A DNA stretch of 64,000 bases from Leishmania martiniquensis (Eukaryota > Euglenozoa > Kinetoplastea > Trypanosomatida > Trypanosomatidae), in contig NC_090170.1 of assembly GCF_017916325.1 (NCBI RefSeq), positions 411,001 through 475,000 on the forward strand, written 5' to 3'. This document shows, in pieces, positions 45,261-54,569 of the stretch. Position 1 is the first letter of the stretch, and each line of letters begins with the position of its first letter. Position numbers and translations under genes: made by a program. Under the pieces are notes generated by a model. It searched no databases. It saw only the letters and a program-made list of their open reading frames with translations, and was not told where the DNA came from.

Positions 45261-46199
45261 CCGTTGATGGGGGCTCTCGTGCGCCGATGAGCGTCGTCAT
45301 GGGGCCGATTGTGATTTATGCGTTTGTGTGTGTGCGTGTGTGTGTGTGTGTCTCCGGCCGTGTCACCGTAAGGAGGAGGGTGGGGGGTCACATTCTGACC
45401 GACCGCTCACTTCGTCATGGATGTTCACCACGCCTCTCTCCCAGCTACGCAGAAGTGGAGCGGCGGGCGTGGCGCTCCGCTCCTCCTATATATTTTTTAA
45501 GCGACCGCCCCGCCATACAGCAGACGAGTTGAGCTCCACGCTGCCTCTACGCCTGACCGGTCACAACAGGCCCCATCGCGTGCGAGCGAGGCAGCCGCGC
45601 AGGCACACGTTTACGTTAATGCGGCGGGGGCGTTGTCTGTATGTGCGACCCGTGTCTCAAGCGCTGTGAAGGCCGGGCGGGATACGCTCCAGTCACGCTG
45701 CGACATTAGCGAACGTACTTTTGCCATGCGCAGGCGCATTGTCGTTGATGGCCTGGATGCGACGCCATTCAAGACCGGATCGCCTACAGCAGCAGCTACA
45801 AGTGGATCTAGCCCCCGCCCCTCAGCCATAGCTACTTGGTGCTGTCGAGAACAGCAGAGGTGGCTAGGCACTGTGGAGGGAGGGCTTCTTGGCTTCCCCA
45901 CACGCGCACAAAGTGTGGGCCACTAAGAACCTCTGAGATGTCACGCACATGGCGCGGTTGTGCTTCCCTGTCATGCAGTGCACAGTGTTTCAGCCAGCAT
46001 GCAAAGGCCGTCATGTAGCCGCGGCGCTTTTAGGAAGTTGTGAGAAAACGCGACAGACGCGTACGCGCGGTGAGCTTACATGTTGCCGTGAAAAAAAAGA
46101 GGGTGGAAGGGGAGCACGGGCCCCGTGCCCCTTGCGCATGAGCGGCACCCGCAGCGCTAATACTCTTCCATTCAGGGTCTCATCAGCGCACCTCTGCTT
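45261..46199 (+). other. Gap after the RRM-like gene, carrying repeat copy C
   Basis: Contains (TG)n at 45323-45351, the diverged repeat copy C from 45513, and mixed GC-rich sequence to about 46150. No supportable gene. Confidence 0.5.
45513..45990 (+). mobile_element. SIDER-like repeat, copy C (diverged or partial)
   Basis: The first 154 bases (45513-45666, from CCATACAGCAGACGAG to CTCAAGCGCTG) match the 5' part of copies A and B at roughly 90%. Similarity is then lost apart from a short shared block (GGCTTCCCCACAC) near 45890. Same orientation as copy B, in the probable 3' UTR of the RRM-like gene. The right boundary is approximate. Confidence 0.6.
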
Positions 46200-46315
46200 C
46201 TTCCCCGCCGCTCTTCATTTCCTGCGCTCCTCCCGTCTCTTCTGCTGGGTGATTCGACTCCTTCGTTATCTCTGCGCGGGTGCCTCTTCCATCCGTCCAT
46301 CCGTTCCTCACTCAG
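46200..46315 (+). promoter_or_regulatory. Putative trans-splice acceptor of the 842-residue protein gene
   Basis: Alternating C/T-rich stretches end with CCTCACTCAG; the AG at 46314-46315 is about 58 bases before the ATG at 46374. The intervening leader is CA-rich and has no ATG. Confidence 0.45.
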
Positions 46316-46373
46316 TGAGTGTGCACACACACACACGTATACACAAAAGCGCACAGTTCCGGCGCGAAGCAGC

Positions 46374-48902
46374 ATGGACACGTCGGACCTCCCCCTCACC
46401 CCGGGGTCGACCACCGCCATTCTCCATCCATTCAATCTCCTTCATGTGAGCTACGCCATCTTGCGCCATGCCCTCAGTGCCTTCAACCCTGACACTGCGG
46501 TGGTGCGCCGCACGCATCACCGCTCACGCTCCCATGCAGGGGCTACGGAGAGCCGTTTTGCTGCCGAACGTCGCGATGCTGCTGGTGACACAGCCTCTGT
46601 GGCTTCCTCGCATCCGTCTCGACGGTCTAGACGCAGCGGTGACGCTGAGCCATCGAGCAATCGTCCGCATTGGCGGCGCAGCTCGAACAGCGGCGACTCT
46701 GCCGCAGCGGCGGCGGGTCAGAGACGCCGCCACCGCTCTTCCGGCGAAGGCGACAGGAGCAGCAGAGAGGCAGGAGAAAGGGTGCCGGCAGTGTCCTCAA
46801 GTCGCCGCACACGTAGCGCCGAAGAACCGCTGGTGGTGGCGAGGCGTGCGTCCACGGGAGGCGGAAGCAGTACTGTCAGCAGCGAGCTTGGCTCGAGCGG
46901 AGGTCGAGTGCGCCGTAGCCATAGCGATGGTGTACGTAGCCGCACGCAGATCCTCCTTGGCGATGAAACTGAGCTTAGAAGCGACAGCACCCGCACGAAT
47001 GATCGAGTGGCATTTTCGGCTTCGCGTCCGCCGCCCGCGGCGGCAACCGCGGCCAGAGCAAGCAGCCTGACCCCTCCGCTGGCCCCTCCGCCCCCTGTCA
47101 CAGACATCGGCAAGCCGCCGCTGAGCTCCCGTCGCCTCTCGAGCTCACACACCGCGGCTAGCGCGGCGGATGGGGAAACTCGCTTGCGGCATCGCCATCA
47201 TCGCAGCGGCAGTGGTGGTGGGCTCAGCAGTAGCAGTCGGCGCTCCTCACGCTCGCGTCGAAGCGAGAATGGCGACGACACAGACGATGCCGACAGCAAT
47301 GTCATCATCGTTCGTGACGGCGAGGCGGGCCGCCTTGCCTCGGCAGTTTCAGCGTGGTCGCTCAGGAGCTGGTGGCGGCGCACGCGGGCGAGAAACATTA
47401 CGCGGCAGGCGTACCTCATCGACCACGTCATCCATGCCGTCCCAGTGGCCATTGTGCACTACTGCTGTGAACTGAAGCGGCAGCTGGTGACTCTGCCTCT
47501 GCTGCGCTTCAATGACTTGCTGCCCTCGCCTGGCGCGGCTGGCACGTGTGGCGCCACTGGCAGCGGCCCCGCCGATGCCGCTGCGCCAGGGTGGTTGCCG
47601 ACAGAAGAGCGATTTGAGAAGCTCCCCGCCCCGCACGTGGCTCACCTCCTCCTCATGCGGTGGATACTGGCGGCGACCGCCTCGTACATTGAGAAGTTCT
47701 TCTTTGATGAGAGTCTCGTGGTGCGTCAACTGCGCAGCAAGCGAACTCCTCGACGTCTGCTAGGCTGGGGGCTAAGACTAGCATCCCACACTGTGTTCGA
47801 TCCCTTACTACTGAGCGTTGTGGTGCCGATGTTGCTCTCGTGGGGCGCGACTCCCGAAGATGTCGACGCGTCATCTCTGCTGCCATCGTCGCCGCCGCGA
47901 CTTCTCTTCACAGTGCCTGGTGTCGTTCGTGGCCTCGTGATGAGCGCAGCGGGCGTAGCAATTCAACGCCTCATGATGCCCATCGCGAGCCAGCTGGTTG
48001 ACCGGGCCGTGCTCACTGTCTTTGAGGCAGTCGAGTATCTCATCATGCGCCGCTATGCAAGGTGGTCGGACGACGACGAAGACGACGGCTACCACGAAGA
48101 TGATGAGGGCGAGGATGACCGCGTGTCGCTCGCCTCGGGTGTCAGTGAGGGAGCTCGTTCGCAGCAGAGCCTCAGCACACCAGCTGCCGTCCCCGCTCCT
48201 AGTGGGGACAAGGCGGGTGGGACTGCTGCTTTCTCGGCAGAGAAGCGCGTTGAGCGTGAGCAGCGCCAACTGCGGCGAGAGCGTCGCGAGCGCCGTAAGC
48301 GACGTGAGCGGCGGCAGGCCGAGCGGGAGCACGCCATGCGACTAGCCATTCTTCGTGCCATCGTTTACCGCGTTGTGGCCTCTCTCGCGGCGCAGTCACT
48401 TATTGACCATCCTCTTAGCGTGTTGGTGGAGCTCCTGCGCGGCCGCGCGACACTGCACTTTGCAGGGCTCCTTCAGCCCTACACAGCCATGACGACTGCC
48501 TGCGACGGACTTTCGTGGGCAAACCTTTGGCGGCACGCCTCGCAGCTGGCGGGTCCGGCTGTGGTAACGCGAGGTGCGGGAAACAGAGGAGACGCCGATG
48601 AAGGCGTGCCACCGATGGTGAAGGTGCTGCGTCGCACTGGCCGCGCCATTACGCAGGAGGTGGTCATGCTAACTGCTAGTGTACTGGTGGTCTCCGGGCA
48701 GACCGAGGCCATCGCAGCGGTGCAGCGGCGTGCCGCACAAACCGTCGCGCAGGGCGGCATTCCCTCCGCCGCCGACAGTGCCGATTTCATGGCTTGCACC
48801 CTGTCCTCCCTCTCCCCCTTCTACTACGGCATTCAGTTTACGGTGATCGACAAAGTGCTGAGCTTCTACATGGCCGTGTGGACGCGGCTGACGAAGCAAT
48901 AG
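46374..48902 (+). CDS. 842-residue protein of unknown function, possibly membrane-associated
   Basis: I do not recognise a family. The N-terminal 320 residues, after a short helical start, are a disordered Ser/Arg-rich region full of SRR, RRSR and HHRS. From about 343 the sequence becomes helical with amphipathic or hydrophobic segments (YLIDHVIHAVPVAIVHY; RWILAATASYIEKFFF; VFDPLLLSVVVPMLLSWG; GVVRGLVMSAAGVAIQRLM). An acidic Asp/Glu patch lies at about 564-582 and a highly basic Arg/Glu coiled-coil-like segment at 623-656. The last 180 residues are again hydrophobic and helical. The stretch VVASLAAQSLIDHPLSVLVELLRGRATLHFAG near 662-695 vaguely recalls a mitochondrial-carrier repeat (Pro after a helix, then a GY/F-G-type turn), as in MTCH-like degenerate carriers; this is speculative. 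Codon use is gene-like throughout, and neither end looks truncated. Confidence 0.85.
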   Translation: MDTSDLPLTPGSTTAILHPFNLLHVSYAILRHALSAFNPDTAVVRRTHHRSRSHAGATESRFAAERRDAAGDTASVASSHPSRRSRRSGDAEPSSNRPHWRRSSNSGDSAAAAAGQRRRHRSSGEGDRSSREAGERVPAVSSSRRTRSAEEPLVVARRASTGGGSSTVSSELGSSGGRVRRSHSDGVRSRTQILLGDETELRSDSTRTNDRVAFSASRPPPAAATAARASSLTPPLAPPPPVTDIGKPPLSSRRLSSSHTAASAADGETRLRHRHHRSGSGGGLSSSSRRSSRSRRSENGDDTDDADSNVIIVRDGEAGRLASAVSAWSLRSWWRRTRARNITRQAYLIDHVIHAVPVAIVHYCCELKRQLVTLPLLRFNDLLPSPGAAGTCGATGSGPADAAAPGWLPTEERFEKLPAPHVAHLLLMRWILAATASYIEKFFFDESLVVRQLRSKRTPRRLLGWGLRLASHTVFDPLLLSVVVPMLLSWGATPEDVDASSLLPSSPPRLLFTVPGVVRGLVMSAAGVAIQRLMMPIASQLVDRAVLTVFEAVEYLIMRRYARWSDDDEDDGYHEDDEGEDDRVSLASGVSEGARSQQSLSTPAAVPAPSGDKAGGTAAFSAEKRVEREQRQLRRERRERRKRRERRQAEREHAMRLAILRAIVYRVVASLAAQSLIDHPLSVLVELLRGRATLHFAGLLQPYTAMTTACDGLSWANLWRHASQLAGPAVVTRGAGNRGDADEGVPPMVKVLRRTGRAITQEVVMLTASVLVVSGQTEAIAAVQRRAAQTVAQGGIPSAADSADFMACTLSSLSPFYYGIQFTVIDKVLSFYMAVWTRLTKQ

Positions 48903-49875
48903 AGCAGCTCGGCGAAACAGGAAAGAGGACGACATCAACGCTCGTGTCTTTCGTGCCCTTCTACTCCGTCTTGCTTCGTCATTGCACGTTGACCTCAGTG
49001 AGCGGCTGCGTAGAGAGGCATCTCTTTGATACGCGCGGGCATGAGTGAGGGCGCGCGCGTCTACCAAAGCCTCAGCGTCTATGCACGTGTCCGTCTTTGC
49101 GCGCAAGCGAGTGCGGTCACTCCCCTCTGCCTGTAAGAGCGTGCATGACCACTCAAGTGAGGACGGAAGGGACAACCACTTTACTCCGTCCCTTGATTCT
49201 TTCGCCTTTTCCATAGAGTTGTGTACGATGATGTGGCCGTCATGTGCATTCGTTGCCTCCCTTCCCCCTCCCCCTTCTCCCCCCACCCTGTGCTGCTACT
49301 TGTCGCTTCCCTCGAACGTCTCTGTCCACCTTTCAGCGCTCGTCTACGCAGTTTTATGGGGGCGAAGCGGCAAGATGTTTCAGGCCGGGGGGAGGCGTCA
49401 GAGTTTCTAGCGCACGCGTTTCTCGCTGCACAACGATGAGCACACCCACACTCAGCGACGCAAGAGTACGTCCATTTGGGTGTCGACAGAATGGGGGCGC
49501 GTTTCTCACGCACTGCCGCGCGCTAGGCTGAGTGGACGCAAGGGTGTTTGGGGCGATCTGTCCTCCCCAGCCCATCACCAATGGCAGTGGCAATCGCCCC
49601 CCTCGTCCCCCTCCACTCTTTTTTCTCAAGAGGCAATAAGTCCCCGCGTTTCCCCCAGCCCCAAGTCAGAGAAATAAAACGTGCGCAGTCTGCCGCGCGC
49701 CTGCACCTAGAGGCGCATATCTGTCAGCGCTGTACTGCGTGGTGACTCATCCTTAAATCTTCGTCGGTATTGGTGTGTTCGTATGAATAAATGCGCACCC
49801 GCACAATGGCGGGAAAGGGGGAAGGGAGGGCCTTTTCTGTCGAATGCGCCTCCCCTCCCCCTGCCCTACGCAGAT
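48903..49875 (+). other. Gap between the 842-residue gene and KRI1
   Basis: About 1 kb of mixed to C/T-rich sequence with no supportable ORF. A candidate 3' UTR gives way to the pyrimidine tract of the KRI1 splice acceptor at its right end. Confidence 0.5.
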
Positions 49876-49931
49876 ACTTCTCTCTCTCTCCTTCGGCCCA
49901 CGTCTCTCTCTCGCCCCCTTTTCTCCTCCAG
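49876..49931 (+). promoter_or_regulatory. Putative trans-splice acceptor of KRI1
   Basis: Strong C/T tract (CTTCTCTCTCTCTCC, then TCTCTCTCTCGCCCCC, TTTTCTCCTCC) ending in AG at 49930-49931. It lies 3' of the in-frame ATG at 49844, so a transcript spliced here would start translation at 50030; no other ATG intervenes. Confidence 0.6.
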
Positions 49932-50029
49932 TGGGCATCACCGCGGAACTTTCCAACGCTTCTCCAGCAGCCGCGTGCGTGTCGAAGAGGAGGAGAAATC
50001 AGCCCTACACACTACAAAGGCGCGTGCAC

Positions 50030-53000
50030 ATGCCGCACACGGCCCCACCCTCCTCCGCCTCGGCGAGATTGCCGCCTCGTGTCGTGTTCGACTCGGATGA
50101 CTCGTCCTCGACGGATGGCGAAGGGGAGAAGCACGGTGGTGATTTGCTCGCACGGGAGATGGCCGCAGCGGCAGAACGGGAGCGCCGCAAGAACCCGCAC
50201 GCGGAGAGCGGCCGCGCCAGGCTGCCCCGTGCGCATCCCCTCGCTTCATCAGGCGCGTCCACCCGCACGGCGCTGTCGGTGGTACAGCCACAAAACGCAG
50301 AAAAGAGGGACCTGCTAGGCAGCGACTCCTCATCTGACGATGAGGCGGAGGAAGAAGCAACAGGCGTGGTAACGTCGAGGAAGGAAAAGTCTCGCTTGCA
50401 GACGACAGCGGGCGCGTCTGCGTCCGCCTCGCCCGCAGCAGCGGCCGCGCGTGGCAAAGCAGGTGCCTCTGCCAGTCACACAGCGCACGTGCAGGGCTTC
50501 TCCTTTCGGACAGTCCATGACGGTGCGGCAGAGAGCCAGCAGCGCCTGCTGCCGAACGCCACAAAGGACGGTGACAACGAGGCAGACAGTAGCGACGAGG
50601 ACACGGGGTTGCGCATCAATAAAGCGTACGCGGCGCGTTACGAGGAGCAGAAGCGTAAGCAGGAGCTTCACACATTAGCGGAGAAGTACAAGGGGAGGCT
50701 TAGCAAGGCAGCCGCACTCGGCTTCGACAGTGACGACACGGAAAAGAGTGAAGAGTGCGGCTCCGACGATGAGGAGTCCGAGGAAGACGACGATGCGGTT
50801 CTTCTCACCCGTGAGAACAATCTCAGCTTTGCGAAGGCTCTCTTGGCGGTGCGGAAGGCTACGGTGCCGCTCAGCGTCGGCAGTAGTGCAAAGAAAGACA
50901 AAACAGCGACGGCTGGCTCTGCCAGCCACGATGAGGACTCGCCTTCCTCACCTCTCAGCACCGGCGCCGCCACGAAGCCCCTACTACCCAAGGAGGAGCT
51001 CCTCAAGCAGCGCTTCTTCCCTCCTGCCGAGGAGCAGATTCGCGTGAACACCGAGATCTTCGAGCGACGCATGGCGCAGAAGCGGAGCAAGGCGACTGCC
51101 AAGCACAAGTTCACTCTCTCCGACGAGTACCAGCGCGCCCTCCTGGCCACCGCTGGGTCGGAGGATGCTGTAGTGGACGACTCCAAGGAGGCAGGCGAGC
51201 GTGACGGACTGCGGAAGCTGCGGCCACAAAACGCAGAGGAGGCAAAGCTCCGCGCGGCTTTCTTGCGTGGGGTGGAGGATAGCACGAACAGTTTTGAAGT
51301 GGTCCGCAGCGCCAACTCAGCTTACGGATCAGCACCAGCGGGGGCCACCAGCGATGAGGGCAGCGCAGACGAAGAGGAGCAGAGACGGGGGGCCAGTGAA
51401 GAGGAGAAGCGGCTGCTGGAGGAGGCGTTTGCACTGACTTTGTCCACCGCCTCCGCAAAGAAAGGTGGGAAGAAGCCGCAGAAGGCCGGCAGTGACGGCG
51501 CAGCAAGTGGCACTGACAACGAAAGCGATAGCGAAGCATTCCTGCGCGACTTCTTCATTCAAGAACTCTGGCGCCCTGGTACATCTCGAAAGAAAAACGG
51601 AACGCCCAAAACTAGGACCAACGGTGGCGAGGAGGCAGAAGGCAGCGACGGGGAGGCCGAGGGGGAGCAAGCTGGCTCATACTACGAGCGCCTCGCCCAA
51701 CTCGCCCGCGAGGAGGAGGACGAAGCCTTCTTCAACGATGCCGAGGTTTGGGAGCGGGAATACCAAGAGAGGAAATACCGCCACCAAGAGGCGGAGGAGG
51801 AGGCAGCTAACGGCGGCGCACCGGCTGCGCGCGTACAGACGTTTCCCCGTCCCATTGGCGAGGCCGCCGCGGGTCTCCTTCGTAAGCCGGATACCGCGCG
51901 CAAGGACGCGCGGCAGCGGCGCCGAGAGCGCGCAGAAGCGGCACGTGCGCAGCAAGTTGAGGAGCTGAAGCGGCTGAAGCACCTGAAGCGCAAGGAGATC
52001 GAGGACCAGCGTGCTCTTATCGCCTCCGTCGCAGGACTAAAGGCATCGGCCACCGGAAGGTCTGGCGGGAATACGGAAGAGGAGGCGCAGCTGGCGAAGC
52101 TCAAGGAGGTGTGGTCGGACAAGGACCTCGACGCCCCGTTCGACCCGGCGGAGTTCGACCGCAAGATGGCGCAGCTCTTCGACGGGGATTACTACGACGA
52201 AAGGAACGTGGACGAGGACGAACTGGCCTACTTCGACGAAGAGCTCGACAAGGATTGTGACGAGGACGGCAGCGGCACAGCAGAGGCCATCAGGTCGGGC
52301 GTAGCCCCTGCGCTGTTTGCGGCGGAGTCACTGGAAGTAGCGCAGTCGATGATGTCGACGGCCTCGGCGGCAAAGGCGAAGAAGAAAGGCGACAGCGCTG
52401 AGGTTCTTTTCGACGACGACTTTGGGCCCCCATCGGAAGCCGGCGCCTGTGACGCGCTCGCGCTCCTCTACCCGACAGAAGCGCTGCGGCAGCTGGAAAA
52501 GGAGCGTCAGCAGCTGAGTGACCTGATCGCCTCCTCTAGCGGCAAGAACGAGGCCGATGCCGACCTGCTCGAGCGCCTGCAAGCGTCCCTGAAGCAAAAA
52601 GAAGAGGAGTACTACCAGCTGCACCGGGATGCTGCCTCGGCATCCTTGGCTGGCGCAGGCGGTGGCGGCGGCTTCCGGTACCGTGAGGTGCCCCCAGAAG
52701 ACTTCACGCTGTCTATCGAGGAAATCTTGGCGCTCGATGATCGGCAGCTGAACATGATTGCTCCCATGAACTGCTATGCAGCCTACCTTGACAAGGAGAG
52801 CAACGAGCGGGATCGTCGCCGGATCGAGCGCCGCCGGCAGAAGGGCTTCCGCCAAGTGGACTCCGACCGCACTTCTCGGCGCTACGGAAACGTGAAGAGC
52901 ACCGCTCTCTTAAACCCGGGGGAGATTAACGATGAGGAGGGCGAAGCGATTGCGGCGAAATTGTCGAAGCGCCTGCGTGAGGAAGGCGAAGACCCCGATG

Positions 53001-53215
53001 CGCCACTTGAAGTGCCAAACTATGCAGGAGGCCGAGGGAGAGGCAGAGGTGGCGCACCGGGGAAAACGCCGCGCGGTGCGGCACTCCCTCAAGGCAAGTG
53101 GCCACGCACGGAGGGCCGTGGTCGCCGCAGCGATCGAGGTGGATCAGGCAGCCTTTCTCCATTGTCGTTCCGTGGCGGGAGAGGAGGGCATGGACGTGGG
53201 CGTGGCGGCCGCTAG
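50030..53215 (+). CDS. KRI1: KRI1-like ribosome biogenesis protein
   Basis: 1061 residues, acidic and highly charged, as expected for a nucleolar 40S assembly factor. KRI1 in yeast binds Krr1 and is needed for small-subunit processing. Family features in order: Asp/Ser/Glu-rich N-terminal half; FFIQELW segment near 510; EAFFNDAEVWEREYQERKYR near 565-585; the conserved basic helix with QQVEELKRLKHLKRKEIEDQ at about 636-655; DAPFDPAEFDRKMAQLFDGDYYD at about 701-723, the clearest KRI1 signature; and the C-terminal part with SIEEILALDDRQLN and YLDKESNERDRRRIERRRQK at about 893-940. The last 65 residues are an RGG/GRGRGG-rich tail. The protein is nearly twice the yeast length, mostly from acidic expansions. 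The frame is open to ATG 49844, but the splice-acceptor tract lies inside that extension, so 50030 is preferred. Confidence 0.9.
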   Translation: MPHTAPPSSASARLPPRVVFDSDDSSSTDGEGEKHGGDLLAREMAAAAERERRKNPHAESGRARLPRAHPLASSGASTRTALSVVQPQNAEKRDLLGSDSSSDDEAEEEATGVVTSRKEKSRLQTTAGASASASPAAAAARGKAGASASHTAHVQGFSFRTVHDGAAESQQRLLPNATKDGDNEADSSDEDTGLRINKAYAARYEEQKRKQELHTLAEKYKGRLSKAAALGFDSDDTEKSEECGSDDEESEEDDDAVLLTRENNLSFAKALLAVRKATVPLSVGSSAKKDKTATAGSASHDEDSPSSPLSTGAATKPLLPKEELLKQRFFPPAEEQIRVNTEIFERRMAQKRSKATAKHKFTLSDEYQRALLATAGSEDAVVDDSKEAGERDGLRKLRPQNAEEAKLRAAFLRGVEDSTNSFEVVRSANSAYGSAPAGATSDEGSADEEEQRRGASEEEKRLLEEAFALTLSTASAKKGGKKPQKAGSDGAASGTDNESDSEAFLRDFFIQELWRPGTSRKKNGTPKTRTNGGEEAEGSDGEAEGEQAGSYYERLAQLAREEEDEAFFNDAEVWEREYQERKYRHQEAEEEAANGGAPAARVQTFPRPIGEAAAGLLRKPDTARKDARQRRRERAEAARAQQVEELKRLKHLKRKEIEDQRALIASVAGLKASATGRSGGNTEEEAQLAKLKEVWSDKDLDAPFDPAEFDRKMAQLFDGDYYDERNVDEDELAYFDEELDKDCDEDGSGTAEAIRSGVAPALFAAESLEVAQSMMSTASAAKAKKKGDSAEVLFDDDFGPPSEAGACDALALLYPTEALRQLEKERQQLSDLIASSSGKNEADADLLERLQASLKQKEEEYYQLHRDAASASLAGAGGGGGFRYREVPPEDFTLSIEEILALDDRQLNMIAPMNCYAAYLDKESNERDRRRIERRRQKGFRQVDSDRTSRRYGNVKSTALLNPGEINDEEGEAIAAKLSKRLREEGEDPDAPLEVPNYAGGRGRGRGGAPGKTPRGAALPQGKWPRTEGRGRRSDRGGSGSLSPLSFRGGRGGHGRGRGGR

Positions 53216-54540
53216 TCAAGCGCGCTCCTCGAGTCTGCCATTCTTCACTCTCCTCGCAGCATGATACCGCCTTTCATGCACACATTCGCGCACGCAGACG
53301 ACGGAGAGGAGGGGAGGTGGAATTCAGGGTCGAAGTAAGTAGCTGCGAGTGTGGCTGTGGTGTGTGGAATGGTATTGATGGCATGACGTTAACACAGCGC
53401 TTCTTATATGTTGGTGTGTCTCCTCTTCCTTTGTTTCGCTTTCGACCTAACGAGTAATGCAGCACAGCCTGCTACCCGGGGCTTTTTAAGTCATCGTGCA
53501 CAGAAAGAGAGAGAAAGAGACGCACCGACTCAAGCAGGCGTCGACGGGGGCCGTTCGGCGCGCGGCAGGTCACACGGATGGCTCGCTAATGGAGAGACCG
53601 CGGACACGATGGCGCCGCTTCGCGCACTGGCGAATCTGCCTGCGTGTGTGCGCAGCTTGGCCGTCTCGGCTGCGTCGCTTTGTACCCCAGGCCAAGTCGC
53701 AGCACATGGGAGAAGAATCCCATGGAACTGAGCACGTGCTCGCACTGCCGAAACCGCTTGCGCTCGGTGCTTTTCTTTGACAGTGCTGTTTATCTTCTAA
53801 CCCTGCTTTCTGCAGCCCCCCTTCACTTTCGCACACAAGCGCACAGGAGCCTACGTCCTTTCCTCACTGGCCCCAAATAGTCGCTTGTATCCGCATAGAT
53901 TGGCGTGGTCGACACAAGTATATACACACATACGCGCGTTTTGCTCCTGTCCGCCTTACTGAGTCCATCTCTCTGTATGCTGGAAAGGGGCGCGAACGGT
54001 GTACGTTTACACTTACGACTCCGTCAGCGCTTTCTAGCACCTTTCATTTTGGGCATCTACACGCCCACATACATTGTGACAGATCACCTTTGGTCTCCTT
54101 TTTTTTCGCCTCCTCACCTCCCCCCCTCCTCCTCCAATCCTCTTCCTCCCCCTGCCTTCGCACCTATTTTTTAGAAGCGCGCCTGCACCCCTAGACGCAC
54201 ATTTATTGTTGCTCATCCGCATCGCCGCACCCGCAGGCGTTCCACACACACACACCCATACACGCACACGCACACCTACACCTCTCGCATAGACGTTCTG
54301 ATGCTTACCAGTCACTGAGCAAGTACTTCCCAGTCTACGACGGCACATCGGGCCCAACCTCATTTCTTTCCCTCACGGCGTTCGTATATTGGACGCCTCC
54401 GTTTCCTCGCCTACCCGTTCGCTGGCTGTCGCGCTCTTTGCGAGCGCCCGGCGTCTTGTGAGTGCTGCGCAGAGAAAGCGCGTCTTGGGGTTTCTCCTGT
54501 CCTTTTCTTTTTTTCTGAGGAGGTCCATTGGGGACGTCAC
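53216..54540 (+). other. Gap between KRI1 and the low-complexity gene
   Basis: About 1.3 kb. Mixed sequence with C/T-rich stretches at 54080-54160 and 54490-54516 and CA runs near 54243-54275. No supportable gene on either strand. Confidence 0.5.
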
Positions 54541-54563
54541 CCTTTCCCTTTTGCCTTCTGCAG
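54541..54563 (+). promoter_or_regulatory. Putative trans-splice acceptor of the low-complexity gene
   Basis: CCTTTCCCTTTTGCCTTCTGCAG, with AG at 54562-54563, seven bases before the first ATG at 54570. A second tract ending near 54519 is an alternative. Confidence 0.45.
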
Positions 54564-54569
54564 CGCCAA

